Assembly: GCF_910592395.1 (NCBI RefSeq)
Contig: NC_088310.1
Span: 22,389,501 to 22,453,500, forward strand
Length of the DNA: 64,000 nt
Direction: 5' to 3'
From: Lineus longissimus
Lineage: Eukaryota; Nemertea; Pilidiophora; Heteronemertea; Lineidae
Shown here: piece by piece, positions 23,301 to 36,624 of the stretch
Position numbering within the stretch: position 1 is the stretch's first letter
How the letters are laid out: every line of letters starts with the position of its first letter
Program-made: the position numbers and the translations under genes
The notes under the pieces: model-generated
Told to the model about the DNA's origin: nothing
The model's database searches: none
Seen by the model: the letters and a program-made list of their open reading frames with translations, nothing else

Positions 23301-24177
23301 ATTGACGAGTAAAAAAGGCTCTCATGGCAGGTGACTCTTTTATCGTTGTTGTTATTGCAGATTCTTGTCCAATCACTTAGCAGGTTGATGAATTTACTGC
23401 CCTCAGGAAACCATGTCAACACATCCAAGAAATTACTAATAGTAATAAGCGATTGCAGCAGAACAATACCATCACCCAACAGTGCAACACCATGTACACT
23501 GCAAACAAATACCTGGATTGACTTCCACCCATGCTGCCTTTTCATTAGATAGATTTCTTCCTCCAAGTTTTTCAACAATCAACCCTGGAAGAGAAAAAAG
23601 ATAGTACAAGGTTCATGATACTGAATTATTTACAAAAGTCATTACTGTACGAGTAGATCACAATACTTAGGATTTGGAACAATAAAGCTACGTATAACAG
23701 CGAGAAGTCAAACATTATATTTCCGTAAATTTTGATATAATTAATAATTTTTCACAGAACATGACTTTAGTTGATACTTAACTACTGTAGTGATCTAGCT
23801 TAGAGTAAAATATACGGCTGGATATATCCTAGGGCAGCAGCAGCAGCAGAATAAGTGCAAACATTACACAAAGGCATGTGATTGTGAACTTCTACTTAGC
23901 AATATTGCAAGTGGGTCACTTTTACCTGCAAGTTCATGATCCAGAATATAAACACTTGGTCGAATCTTGGTGTCGGTCAGCACAGGATATTTATTGAGCC
24001 ATTGTTCAGTGGAATTCCAGTGTTCCTTTGTAGAAAACTGCTGGTGAACATTCCATTTAGATAAATGCTGTATGATGAAACTCTGGTCAACACAATTTTT
24101 CCTCCATTTCAAGTGTTGCTGAAGCCAATTTGTTTGAGCATATCTGACGCCAGGCAGTATTCTTTGCATCATCTGGT
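20323..24177 (-). CDS. TFB2M: Mitochondrial rRNA dimethyltransferase / transcription factor B2-like
   Basis: Minus-strand exons: 24177-23926, 23584-23513, 23256-23165, 22710-22578, 22278-22121, 21863-21774, 21475-21413, 21180-21029, 20763-20661 and 20415-20323 (TGA). They join in consistent phase to about 401 aa, plus an unfound 5' exon. The SAM-binding motif I region reads WVEVNPGPGVVTRALLEAG, followed by LIAIERQDVFNPEL, as in the KsgA/TFBM dimethyltransferase fold. TFB2M acts in the mitochondrial matrix, melting promoters with the mitochondrial RNA polymerase; its methyltransferase activity is weak or lost in vertebrates. I prefer TFB2M to TFB1M because of the long divergent N-terminus and C-terminus. 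The start is unresolved: the first listed exon has an AG acceptor (phase 1), but an in-frame ATG about 50 bp upstream is possible. It is convergent with galaxin-like gene 2. Confidence 0.78.
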
Positions 24178-24618
24178 CTGTAAAGTATACAGTACATTTC
24201 AATGACAATGTATCATCTTTTCCAAATATCATAGATGTTTGAAAACAGTTGTTCAAGCTGTTCTTTGAGTAAGTTTCTCTTTAAACTGTTACTTTTAAGT
24301 CAATTATGTTAACTCCAATTGTCCATGAAAACATAAAGGGGGTTCGGCGGTGAGCCGAAACAATAGGCCTAAACCAAAAAGCCATTCATCCGACAACAAA
24401 AAGCGTCCGGAAATAGGAATAGTTGGAAATAATTTTTCTGTTCCGACTGTTTTCTTGCATGACACACCCAAGAGAGACTGACAGTCTATTCCACATATGA
24501 AGCCACACTATCTAAACACTCTTCTAACTGAAAATACTATACACATTTGTAATACATCACCTTTTTTCAAAGCCTTATTTGTAAATTCCGGAAAGATCTG
24601 CCATTTTGCGAATTGCAG

Positions 24619-25671
24619 TTGTTTCGCTCCATAACCTTTTCGCCCCCAGTCGTTTCGCTCCAAATTGAAATAGTTTCGCTCAAAATCGTAGTCGACGAAG
24701 GTTTTGCGCCTGGTAAATTGGGAAAATGAAAGGAAAGTTCTGGGGCTGGTCACTTGTCATCTTGTCAGCTGCCTTGCCATTAAAATGTAGAATGATCGGC
24801 CCGAGTCTTGGGCTAGGTACCATTAGGCCTAGAAGGTTCTAGAAAACTTCATTGTTGGTTTAAGGCTTGAAGTTCAGTAAAGTTGTGAGAACCACCTTTT
24901 TAACTCCTTCGTCAATTAGAAATATTGAGAGGCGGGAGTAACCCTATAGGCCTATAACTAGGCCTACTGCTGCCAGCCCCGATCCTTGACTTATGCCTAT
25001 CCTAATTGCGTAATTTTATAAGGTTTAACGGACAATGATGACACAGTGATGAGACCTTAGCTGAAGTCAAAAAAGCCAAGGGTATAGGCCTACTGTGTGT
25101 GCGTTATTGCGTCGTATTTTAAAAAACATCATCACCATCATTCAGGAATTTGACCTCTGCCGGAAAATGAAGCGACAAATCCCAAAACGAGGCCCTACCA
25201 CAGAATTGGCCCGCTGGGGAACGATTATGATCAGCCAACAAGCGTTAGGCTATATGAAACCATGGACCTCCATGATGAAACATGCAGCCTCGCGCCCGAG
25301 TAACTATGTGGGGCGCCCGTGTTATAAAAAATAATTTCATGGTCTTTCCCAGCCACCGTAAACTTCCGATAGTCAACAACAAATACATTTTATATACATT
25401 ATATAGGCCTATACATGTATATAGAAATAAGACTTCCCAATGACTTACTTGCCCTGCGCCAAAGAGATCGAGTTGATCGGATCAGTTGAATGATTCAACG
25501 TAAACTTCCCGTTCTTTGTCGTATAACCTCACATCTCAAAAATATTATATCTATTGTAAGTAAGCAATTTGGTACCCCGGGCTTTCTCCATTAACCTCAG
25601 TCCCAAGGAGTGAAACGACTACGATTTGGAGCGAAACGACTGAGGGCGAAAAGGTCATGGAGCGAAACGAC
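24619..25671. mobile_element. Non-autonomous element with inverted GTTTCGCTCC-repeat ends
   Basis: Left block 24619-24690 (GTTTCGCTCC, CTTTTCGCCCCCAG, CGTTTCGCTCC, AAATCGTAGTCG) reappears in reverse complement at about 25606-25671 with a few changes. The arms contain iterated TCGTTTCGCTCC and are about 900 bp apart. The exact termini and target-site duplication were not found. It lies just 5' of the TFB2M exons, so it may sit in that gene's first intron or promoter. Confidence 0.55.
25167..25334 (+). other. Unclassified 55-codon ORF inside the inverted-repeat element
   Basis: The ATG at 25167 opens MKRQIPKRGP and ends RPCYKK-stop. The frame is also open 5' of the ATG. It has a basic start and no motif I recognise. 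It could be a captured exon, an element-encoded peptide or chance. Confidence 0.2.
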
Positions 25672-25990
25672 CGGCTACCCAATTTTGTACTGTGGACAGG
25701 TGTCACTACTGTCTCTGGTTCCTTCTTTTCGTTCGTTATTACTTGCAAAATATAGGATGATTTATACCTAGTGACATATTTTCAAGTGTTTACAAATTTA
25801 CTGCTAATATAGACGTCACTTAAAACTCTGAAGTAGTTGATTTTAAAAACAATAAATCACGGAACCATTTTCACTGCCGTACAATTTCTCGATTTCAGTA
25901 ACAGTAGTCTCCACTTATCAATTTTCTTATAAATTCCGTCGCAAAAAGAACTGTTTTCACCACTTTGTGGTGATATTTATTCTTCTGTAG

Positions 25991-26350
<360 letters not shown>

Positions 26351-26819
26351 CATCGCTTACTAACTTTCCAGTTCTGTACTGACATAATATCCTTTGGGTA
26401 AGTCATGCTTGATAGCTTGCAAAAGAGGGATTGTCTGCATATCTTCCTTGGTGGCCATTGTGCAGGCGGCAAATCTTTTTCGTACCATACTTCTCCCTTA
26501 ATACCCTTTTCCATAGTGCGCTATGATGAGTGCGGAACGATATAACTTGTAAATTATATTTTTGAATATCGGTATGTATTTACCGCCCGTGAACATGACA
26601 AGACTAACTTATGAAATGTTGTGAAAAATCTTACTAATCTAACACTGCTATACGGAAGATGATATTGTCTGTTATCTTGGACTTTGAAGTGAAAGTCAGC
26701 TTTTATACAGTAGATGAAGAAATATTGTATTATCACTAAATTTTGAAGAAAAATTACGGGCAGAAAATAAAAAAAGTGGCCATTGTTGGATTCGAAAGCG
26801 GTGACGGTACCGTAAAGAG

Positions 26820-28012
26820 CGATCTTGATCGTTAAGTGTAGAAGTCGCCGAAGTGCAACTAAGCAAACAGAATTCCAAGCACTCATAGCCCATGAGGACC
26901 CCGACCTAGTCATGGCCTCAGAAACTCACCTCAGCGCAGACTTCAAACAAGGTACAGGCCTACCTCCCGGGTACGACTCCTACCGAACAGATGACAGAGA
27001 AGGTAGAGGTGGAACCCTTTTGGCCTACAATACAAAGAAGACATGCTCCTAACTCCACTGGAAAATGTTAAGTGTAAGGTCAACTGGGGGAAGCTATGTA
27101 GAAAAGGAAGCAACCCAATGTTTTTTGGATCCTTTTACAGGAATCCATCAAACCCGAACCCAGTCAGCATGATAGAGGAACTTGACAACCACCTGTCACA
27201 ACTAACATCAACAAATACCCTACCCCAGATCTTTCTAGGCTCAGACCTAAACTTTCCATCAATAGACTGGGACAACAACTCGGTTAAACCAAACCCACAG
27301 TATGGCATGAAACTCAACTCTGCCTTCGTTGAGGTGATGACAAAACATGAACTAACACAACATGTACAGGAACCAAACAGGAAAGAGAACACACTAGACG
27401 TATTCTTCTCCACCTACCCAGACACTGTGACCGAGACAAGAATAATCCCAGGGATGAGTGACCATGAAGCCGTCATGATGAATGTTCATCCATAGGAACA
27501 AAAGAAAGCCAAAAAGAATCTACAACTACAGCAAAGGGGACATGGGAAAGTTTGGGAATGACATCACTAACATCACATTGTCAATGCCCGGTTCATGATA
27601 TTCCACCAAGCAACACATGACTAGCATGATCAAGCAGCTATTGATCTCCCAACACCGTCCCAAGCCACAAGAACATTAACGCGATACAGTCAATAGAACG
27701 CCCTACGATTTTTAACATCCTCCAGTGCATTTGAAACCACTACAATTTTAGCTTCATTTCTCTCACAATCGTAGAGTGGAATCCACTGCCCAGAAACATC
27801 AGCAGCGCAGAGAACCTAAGGGCCTTCAACGTCGCCCTAGAAGCCTCAATCTTCTAAACCGCCAAGACCAATTTCATCCTATTCCTACACCGACGTTCTT
27901 TTAAGTTGACAATTTGGAACCAAGCTTTTATCCTGCACCAGCACCGGAGGTTACCTAGGTTCTTTTGCAGAATTGCGTCACCTGGGAGAACAGATTCAGA
28001 TTCAGATTCAGA
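26820..28012 (+). mobile_element. LINE retrotransposon, 5'-truncated with internal deletion
   Basis: The start reads as an apurinic endonuclease domain (TEFQALIAHEDPDLVMASET; LIAHEDPD and SETHLS are typical). A frameshift lies near 27040-27060, then FFGSFYRNPSNPNP, FLGSDLNFPSIDW (the GDxN-like motif with S for G) and IIPGMSDHEAVM, the conserved SDH end of the endonuclease. Nearly all the reverse transcriptase is missing: after about 27,590 the sequence jumps to the RT C-terminal signature VEWNPLPRNISSAENLRAFN, ending with TAA at 27855. A 3' UTR and a (CAGATT)n tail close it at about 28012. The layout suits CR1/L2/jockey-type elements. It is non-functional. Confidence 0.75.
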
Positions 28013-28080
28013 GACGGGGTCTGAGACCTAGATATATCCACTAGGCCACGGCAACCTTTCTGACGGAGACAGGCCTAAAC
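28013..28080 (-). repeat. Possible tRNA-like SINE head fragment
   Basis: On the minus strand GTTGCCGTGGCCTAGTGGAT contains TGGCCTAGTGG, a match to the polymerase III A box, followed by GGTCTCAGACCCCGTC. No B box follows, because the sequence meets the LINE tail. Fragment only. Confidence 0.3.
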
Positions 28081-31000
28081 ACGCTCTTATGTGTGGACGT
28101 TTCCATTGAACAGTGCCTGGCTTTGGTGTAATAAACAGGTGTTGTTCTCTCGTTTCAGGGTAAACTGAAGATGACGAGATTTCACTGAATTTGATACTCA
28201 TTCTGACTATTTGAAGCTGAACTAAAAGACTCATCATCCATTTCAATTTGCCCAAAATACTTTCTTCGGATTAAATGCTGGAATACAAACTTTTCATCCA
28301 TTTCTTCTGGAATAGAGAGATCAAGATATTTTTCAAGCAAAGTAGAATTTATACTATTACCACATGAAATACGCTACAGTCTTTCCTGCATTGTCCTGCC
28401 GATAAAGATTGAGATGGAGTCTCATGGTCTGTGAAAATAGAAGACTTCTGAACTGATATCTGATAATCAAGGGCCATCATCACAAGTTGACGAAGTGCAA
28501 GACATTACAACTGGTATAGGTACAATGTACATTTAAATCATGATGTACAAGACTCTTTTACATCTATATAGTGTATGGTAATTTTCCACCTCAGTGTTTT
28601 CAAACTGAAATGTTGTACACATTGCACATTTTGTAAAGCTCACCTTGTGACTATGAGTATGAAGTTGCTCTTTTTTTTATTTATTGGCATTCAGAAATAA
28701 CAGGTTGAGCCTGCTAACAATGGAGCATTTGAAAACAAGAAGTATTCTTGTTGGTGATATCAGTAGTACTACTCATTTAGCAAAATTTAACTCCGGTTTC
28801 AGTGGTTCCAACGAGACATAATGATAGGGCAATATGTTTGTAAATTTGTAAAGAAATGCACTTTGTATAAAATCCAGCACCCCTCTTGTAAATTCTTATG
28901 TTATTGTACTATGCCTATGGTATATTTGGGAAACGTTGGACTCTAGATCTGATACCTGATGTACAGTGCCATTTTGTTTCCCTCCTGAAATGTTTTCTGT
29001 AGGTACATGTGACATTGCAAAATATGCTCTGAACGGGATGAAATCACAGTAAAAACCAAAATATGCCCAACTTTTAAGAAAAGCAGGGTCTCTCCCAAAT
29101 AAGAGGCCTGGAGTCTTGTAACGACAAAAAGAGGTGTGACGTGGTCGCCACCTGACATTTTATTCTGATAAGTTGGCTCTCGTTTGCTACATTTACAACA
29201 TACAGTCTTTTAAACCATTTTTACATCAATTATTTTAAAGCCCAACCCGACCCTTTCCTATTAGTGTACTCTAACTATTGACGGACTGTTGACATATGAA
29301 TAGAAATACTTCACGGAAGTCTATCTTATTGTTAAGGTCACTGATGATCTGGTTGTATCCTAAGGACCCACAAACTGTCTCCATGGCAACCAATCTGAAG
29401 TGTTATTGTCCAGAACCGATAAGCCTGTTTCCATGGTTACTGATGAGGTACAGTGAGGGGCGTGGCTCAGCAGTTAGTTGAATAAGACAACATACACGTA
29501 TTGATTGTGGGGATTCTTGGAACGATGAATGCAATTCATTGTTAATCAACAAGTTTGCCTGTGACATAGAACGAAGCTGTAGCCTGTGCAAAACAATTTG
29601 TTTTCCAAAGATGTCATCAAAAATTGATTAAGGATAACCCCATGAATCAAAGTCCCCAAACTCCATATTTAACCCTTATCAATTGGTGTTTTTTAATAAA
29701 TAGCTTGTTATCTCCGCGGAGATTCTCCTGGGTGATGTCGAAATTTTGTTTGAATTGCTGTTTGAAGACCGAGAAGTTGTTGAAGGCTCCGAGATGCCCA
29801 GTAAAGGGTTTTCGTCAGTGTGCACATGTATGATGTACATTTTTTACACCACTCTATCCTGCATGTACATGTTTATGGTAGCCTACAGTTAATTGGGTGA
29901 TGATGTTCTGTTATTAGGCACCGCATCAATGCTGATCAAATCAATAATGAGGTGGACGTATTAATTTGATGAGAAAGGGATGGGGTTATTACTCTGGATG
30001 ATCATGACGAATAATTACTTGTGGCTCCAGCTTGGTTCACCAATATTTCATGCATGGTGAACATATACCTGTAGGTCGTCTGAGTGAATACAATAGCAAC
30101 TTTCATTCACTGACAGATTTTAAAAGTGTCCTTGTATCGGAAGCAGAGAGGAAATAGGTCATGCACATTGATCTGATCCTTATGTAGATCTGGCAACCCC
30201 AGAGGAACATGTACATGTATGGCGACATCATCCTTCGACGTCTGTTAATAGCCATTATAAACCTCTGGACTGCTCTTCATAAAGTTAATTGTACCTTTAT
30301 AATTTTAATCCAACTGGTTTCATTTTAGTGCTTCGACCCCCCCCCCACGCCAATTATTGGTCTGTACATTAATAATTCAAGTCAGGTAAGTGTCTTACTT
30401 AAGAACACAGATTGGTGTCCTTCCGAGGGCCAAACCTCCTGATGATACAACGCATGGGTCTGGGGTCTGGCACTTAAATTACTACGCATGTATGCCAATG
30501 ATCACCCTCCGAGTTACAAGAGTACAATACGGCATTATTTTCATTAAACCTAATATTATGACCAAATAAGGTTTAGCAGTGATCAGTCCAATTGATGAAA
30601 GTGTTGAACGTGTACATGAATTGTACATTACATGTTGACGCATTGATTTCTAATTTTATGTATCATTGATTTCCCACCTGCTTTGTCACTAAAACAGGGC
30701 TATTTTTCCTATTTTTGTCATGGGGGTGTGGCATGTGGTGTGTCACTACAGCAAGGTTATGTTAAATTGCCTGACATTCTGTAGAAAAGATCCGCAATTT
30801 TTAATGATGCCTGAAACAAAGTAGAGCTTGAATGTTGCCATCTGAAGGCTTGAGATGTCATTTAGATTCAAATGGCTGGGCAGCTTGCTTTTCAACCATC
30901 CTATCTAACCTGTAGTGTACAGTCCTGGAACCCGTAGACCTACTCTAGCTATACACACCCTTCTGGATAATTTTCCGCTACGTTTCAATGGGGTACGTCT

Positions 31001-32906
31001 ATGTAGTGAGAAAAAATTGTGCAAAACGTAGTGAAAAATATTCTAGGAGAACCAAAGAACATTACAAATTTTTGGGTTTCCAATGCCCTTTCTGAAGATT
31101 CCTAAAAATGGTGACAATAAATGTACCGTATTTTTGAAAACAGTTCACAATGTATAGTTTCTCCTTCGTAATCTAAAAACATTCTCTTAATTACTTTTTC
31201 TACGACTGTTCTTTTTCCATATTGTTTTAAATATCGCATCGACTCACCTTATCTTTTGTAAATTCTTTGCAAGCAATAGCTTCATGGTGTACATAAGCTG
31301 CTGTTTCATACAATGTACCTCACATGTACATGTCTACTAGAGACAAATGCACTTGTAAATAGATGGAATAAAACTAATTGTACATTGTATGCGATACGAC
31401 TGTCAGTATTACTGTCCATCAGTCATATTTTTGCGCGATAATGATATTATTGGGGCTCGTAATTTTCCAGTTCAACTCTGTGTTTTGTGTACTGTTAGCG
31501 TTCTCACAATCAATGATTTATGAAACATTTTTTTGCTAGAAATATCTTGTATACATGTAGGTGTTCACATGCTACTCAATTATCTACTCAATTATCTCAA
31601 TTATCTCTTATCGATACTTGGTATTATCAAGATGTTTCTTGGTATCATCAGGTTGCTTTATGTGCCATTCAAGCTTCTTTTTGAGTTTGCTGAGCACTTG
31701 TTTTTTTCCCCAGCATATTTTAACTTAAAAGAATCTCAGACCAACTCTCAAGCTTGTGGTTTTAACTTCAGCAGGACTCCCTTGGAATGCTGAAAACTGC
31801 ATGGTTTTCACAGGTGTTGGATTAATTTTGATGTTAGTTATTGGCCTGGCAATTGTAACTGACCACAAAGCCTGTCAAACGCGGAAAGCATATCCGCTGT
31901 GTGGAATTTGTCCCGACTGTGAAGCAAGGCAGAGTATAATGGCGGAAGGAATCTTTTAGTGTTGATTTAAAGAAAATCACCAACAAAACAAAGTTTCTAT
32001 AAATCTAATTTTCAGTTTGGTTCAATAAAAAACAAATGAAAGTGGTTGTGCGACCAACAGGGAACTCCACCCTATGATGATTGCATTGATAAAAACATCA
32101 ATTATAAATGATATGAACTAAGGTGAAATCCATAGATTTTGCTGGGATTAATGTCAATATATTGAGCACTGTATTGCTGCCAGGCATACACAAGTAATAT
32201 TTGAAATGATTATATTGTGTTCTTTCTTGTCTGGGTGGTTTGCTAGCTACTGTCGGGTCAATACGGCGGCCATGTACAGTTACAAGATTCACAATAATTT
32301 TCAGGTTTCTGGAAACCAGTGTTCTTTAGTGTCGTGCTAACGGTGGTGTCCACTGAAGATGCCGACGGTTCCATCGTACTTGTATTCTTTAAAAACCATG
32401 TGTCAATTAGGACTTCATTGGAACATATTTCAAAAAAATTTGTATAACGCATGCATGAATTAGTCCAATGGAGGTCTTTTTCATGTGCATATGTATAACC
32501 AGATACACTGACGAAACCTTGAAAGTTTTTCTTACTTGTGCTAGGATATGTGCCACAAAAGAAAAAGAAAGTGAAATGTATAAATATAGATTGTGGAATG
32601 TTTGTTGCCTTGTTTTGCGGTGAAGAACCTTCTATGGGGCCCCAGGGCTTAGCCATGGCAACATTTTGCCTGCAACGTGCATTTAAATATATGTGGTTGC
32701 TGTGACAACTTTCATTTCTTATTTAAAGATTTTTAAATTTTACCGGTATGTTGTGTTTTTATTGTTAGATGTATGTGTTTTTCTAGTTATTTTCACCATT
32801 GCATGTCATTTTTGATTTTAGCTCCTTAATACATGTATTCTGGTGGGCTTTGGCAATATCAATGGAGCTGTTCAACGGTTGGATATATTTGAAAAAGTAG
32901 TTTTTT
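28081..32906. other. Gene-poor interval, no supported gene
   Basis: ORFs are short and lack motifs or splice support. A C-tract (about 30340-30348) and many ACATGTACATG-like short palindromes occur. ATCTCCGCGGAGAT near 29709 is a 14-bp palindrome. It may hold distal regulatory sequence for INAFM or TRPM, but nothing shows this. Confidence 0.4.
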
Positions 32907-32944
32907 GGCTCACCGTAAGGGGAGTCTATACGATAGCGCTGTGT

Positions 32945-32987
<43 letters not shown>

Positions 32988-34583
32988 ATCCTAACAGTGG
33001 CATGTTTCTTAACTGCTAGGGCTATGAACTTGAAACTTTGTACACAGAATGCCCTAGGTCAGCTGACCTCTGACACTGATTTTCGGTCCGATCTGATTCT
33101 CTGTTTGGCCACCAGGGGGCCAAATGTCGATATCTAAAAAGTGTGATATCTCGCTTATTAGTGACTTGTTTTCGATAAAACTTTTGTTGTAGGTACTCAT
33201 AGCAAATATACATTTTATATTATACGGGTTTTTAATTTGACCTTGTTTTCAAGGTCACAGAGGTCATATGGCGTAAATTGGCCATTAGAGTGTAAACTAT
33301 GGCACGTTTCTTAACCACTAAAGCTATGAACTTGAAACTTGGTACATATAACCCCCTATATCACATAGCCTCTGGTGCTGAATTTTGGTTCGATCTGATT
33401 CCTAACTTTGCCACCAGGGGGCCAAAAGTGGAAATCTAAAAAGTGTGATATCTCGCTTATAAGTGACTTGTTTTCGATAAAACTTTTGTTGTAGGTACTC
33501 ATAGCAAATATACATTTTATATTATACGGGTTTTCAATTTGACCTACTTTTCAAGGTCACAGAGGTCATATGGCGTAAATTGGCCATTAGAGTGTAAACT
33601 ATGGCACGTTTCTTAACCACTAAAGCTATGAACTTGAAACTTGGTACATATAACCCCCTATATCACATAGCCTCTGGCGCTGAATTTTGGTTCGATCTGA
33701 TTCCTAACTTTGCCACCAGGGGGCCAAAAGTGGAAATCTAAAAAGTGTGATATCTCGCTTATAAGTGACTTGTTTTCGATAAAATTCTTATGGTAGGTAC
33801 TGTTTGGAAGAATACATCACATATTTTACGGGTTTTCAATTTGACCTACTTTTCAAGGTCACAGAAGTCATATGGCGTAAATTGGCTGTTAGAGTGTAAA
33901 CTATGGCACGTTTCTTAACCAGTAAAGCTATGAACTTGAAACTTGGTGCATATAACCCCCTACATCAGATAACGTCTGATGTCGAATTTTGGCCTGATCT
34001 GATTCTTTATTCGGCCACCAGGGGGCCATAACGGAAAAAGGAAGAAGTGCAATATCTTGCCTATTTGAGTGAATTGTTTTCGATAAAATTTTATGGCAGG
34101 GACTCCTAGCAAGGATACATCACATTTCCTATGATTTTTGGATTTGACCTCCTTTTCTAGGTCACAGAGGTCAAATGGCGTAAATTGACCGTTCGAGTGT
34201 AACTATGGCACGTTTCTTAACTGCTAAAGCTATGAACTTGAAAGTTGGTACATGTAACCCCCTACATCAGATAATCTCTGACACCGAATTTTGGCCTGAT
34301 CTGATTCTTGATTTGGCCACCAGGGGGTCAAAACTGAAAAAGTAGGACGTGCAATATCTCGCTTATTAATGACTTTTTTTCGATGAATTTTTTATTGCAG
34401 GGACTCTTAGCAATCACACGATATTGATCTTGTTGATGTCATAGACAATTATTGGTTGGATCACTGCCCTGTCTTATTACTTGACATCAATACACATCTA
34501 AAAAAAGTCTTCATGCCTGATTGTGTTCACCATATTCACCTCTAAACTAAGCATGATCCTGCCTACTAAAAGATGTATACGGT
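32907..34583. repeat. Five-unit ~302-bp satellite with GTC microsatellite, TIR-like ends
   Basis: Five tandem units start at TGGCACGTTTCTTAA-like positions near 32998, 33299, 33600, 33902 and 34205, spaced 301-303 bp. Each contains AAGCTATGAACTTGAAACTT, GCCACCAGGGGGCCA, TCTCGCTTAT and AAGGTCACAGAGGTCA. Units 2 and 3 are almost identical; 1, 4 and 5 diverge more. The block is preceded by GGCTCACCGTA and a (GTC)n run (32946-32987), and TATACGGTGAGCA at about 34573 mirrors the start, so the whole may be one transposable unit. ORFs here are by-products. Confidence 0.75.
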
Positions 34584-35393
34584 GAGCACAATGGCCCCTG
34601 GCCGTTTCATTTATTGATTGAATAATTGTGTTTTGTGACATTAGTCAAATTAAGGTTCACACCTTATCCTATTCAGTCCAAGGTTCAGATGAGAAAAATT
34701 GACTCCTTCGGCAATTTCTTTCAACATACTTAATGAACTATATCTACATATAGTTGGTGAATACTTCATTGGCAGCTGAAGAACCCTTTTTAAAAACTTT
34801 CCATGAATATGTTTAATGGAGTTTAAGGCTGTGAACGACTTGCACAAATGTGTTTTTAAAATCAATTTTATTTAATGCAGCTTGAAATATTGTGATTGCC
34901 TTACTGTAGAAATTGAAGTATTCTGTAACTTGTGGAAATTATCTGGCCTTTGAACAGCTCCCCATGTTTTCTTTTCCAGTAGGTGCATGCATTTCCTATA
35001 CATGTCTGATGTGGATGATGAGATGAAATTATATACAAATACATAGATCTATCTTGTATACAATGTGTTGATAATAAAGTATTGTTCATTAGCAAAGATT
35101 ACCTTGAATGAATTTGTTCCAAGTTTGTGCAAATATGAAAACTTTGGTGAAGCAATTACTAAAAAGTTAAAAATGTCTACATGTATGTATATGGCGACGT
35201 TTACAACTTTCAAAAGGAGACATTCAACTTTGTAAATTTCAATTTATGTGGCTCGTCAAACATAACTTTTCCAGGGCACAAAATATATTAAAAAAACTCA
35301 ACAAAATACATGTACATCAACGAACATTCACAACGACTTTTTAGGAGGCTGTGTCCCTGTCATAAGGAGATGTTGCTGTTTTCCAGGGCTGAG
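34584..35393. other. Intergenic, nothing recognised
   Basis: AT-rich, with no exon, RNA or repeat boundary I can support. Confidence 0.4.
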
Positions 35394-35536
35394 TTGTTCA
35401 AAACCACGTTAGCTTTAACAGCGATGTTAAGTCTTGACGTGAACATTTCAGTTGGTTTAACTGAAGAGATAACGTCCTTGAGGATACTTAAAGTAACCGT
35501 TAGGGATAACGAGACTTTTGAACAACCGGGCCCTGG
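35394..35536. mobile_element. Short MITE with GTTGTTCAAAA inverted ends
   Basis: The left end CAGGGCTGAGTTGTTCAAAA and the reverse complement of the right end CAGGGCCCGGTTGTTCAAAA differ at a few positions over 20 bp. Length is about 143 bp. Inner parts (CCACGTTAGC / CTAACGG) also match loosely in inverted sense. No coding capacity. Confidence 0.65.
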
Positions 35537-35949
35537 TGTAGATACCTTTCTTCTTGGGTCACAATGAGACATACATGAGAGGCGTTGTCCCTACTTTAGT
35601 CGGGCACACTTGCTCCTCTGTCATCCAATACCTATTTGTCAGTCTAAAATGTAAGCATCAAGTAGAAAAATCATGACCGACAGAAACCAAGAGACGTGTT
35701 AAATTAGTTTATCACAAAAACATCAGATGGCGGTTGTGTCCTGGACGAGTATTAATTACGGCGTCGCGCTGCCTTGATGATGAACTGCCGGCTCTATTCG
35801 ACTCCCAGCAGATTCTTCCGAGTCAAATATAGTCATCTTTCGTCCATTAACTGATTCTCAAGGGCATGCAAGAGGGCAAGAGCCATACATCCCCAGGCAT
35901 ATAAATTCTTACTTTAATATGACTGTAAAGAGTGTAGGCCTATAAAGAA

Positions 35950-36156
35950 ATGGGAGGGCAGGAACTTGGCCGCAATCAGCAGTATGCATATCCAGAGACT
36001 CGCCTCCTTCATATAAAAGATGCCCCATATGAAGAAAAAAAGCTGCAGTTATTGTTGGACAATGAAGCTCGACAATACAGAATATTTTATGATAAGAGAT
36101 ATCATTGGCCTGATATATTACTTGTCACCATTGGAACAATGTCACCAATGCTATAG
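35950..36156 (+). CDS. Unclassified small single-exon ORF (68 aa)
   Basis: The ATG at 35950 opens MGGQELGRNQQYAYPETRLL and the frame runs to TAG at 36156. Composition is protein-like (many charged residues and Tyr, for example DNEARQYRIFYDKRYHWPD), with a short hydrophobic C-terminus. I recognise no family. It could be a small real gene, a retrocopied fragment, or an upstream exon unrelated to TRPM. No splice link is evident. Confidence 0.3.
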   Translation: MGGQELGRNQQYAYPETRLLHIKDAPYEEKKLQLLLDNEARQYRIFYDKRYHWPDILLVTIGTMSPML

Positions 36157-36624
36157 TTAACCAAGGGTTTGTTATGAAGAGCTATAAGAGCAACTACTTT
36201 CATATTTCATAGTATTGTAATGAAGTAAGTACACGTATATGTACAAATGTCTCATAATAAATGAATGAGAAACGAGTGTGGGAATTGTTAGGTTTCGCAA
36301 GTATGGCCACCAGACTACCCGGCAACGCGTAAACAAAATGCCAACCTCGACAGCATGGGTCATGACATGCACATAATAGTTTATAACATAAAGAAACTAT
36401 ACTTTGTGTGCATACAATCTAAGCCCCCATGTCTTCGACACAAAGTGTGCTAACATATTTTGGCTAACTGTTATTGCTCAAGGCATAACAATAATTCGAA
36501 TGAATGAAACCCTAAATTCCTTCGCTTAAATGATAAGCCTTAGTAACAAAGCCTGACAACTTGCCGAAAATAGCATAGAGTGATATTATTGTGTAGACGA
36601 GAGCGGAAATCAAAAATCGAAATC

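Noticed and set aside
26554-26913. 119-codon minus-strand ORF
   Set aside because: Overlaps the LINE endonuclease start in antisense and shows no motif.
32258-32656. 132-codon minus-strand ORF
   Set aside because: No recognisable domain or splice support; composition resembles intergenic sequence.
32946-34410. CRISPR-like array
   Set aside because: Units are about 302 bp direct tandem satellite without short repeats and unique spacers; the genome is animal.
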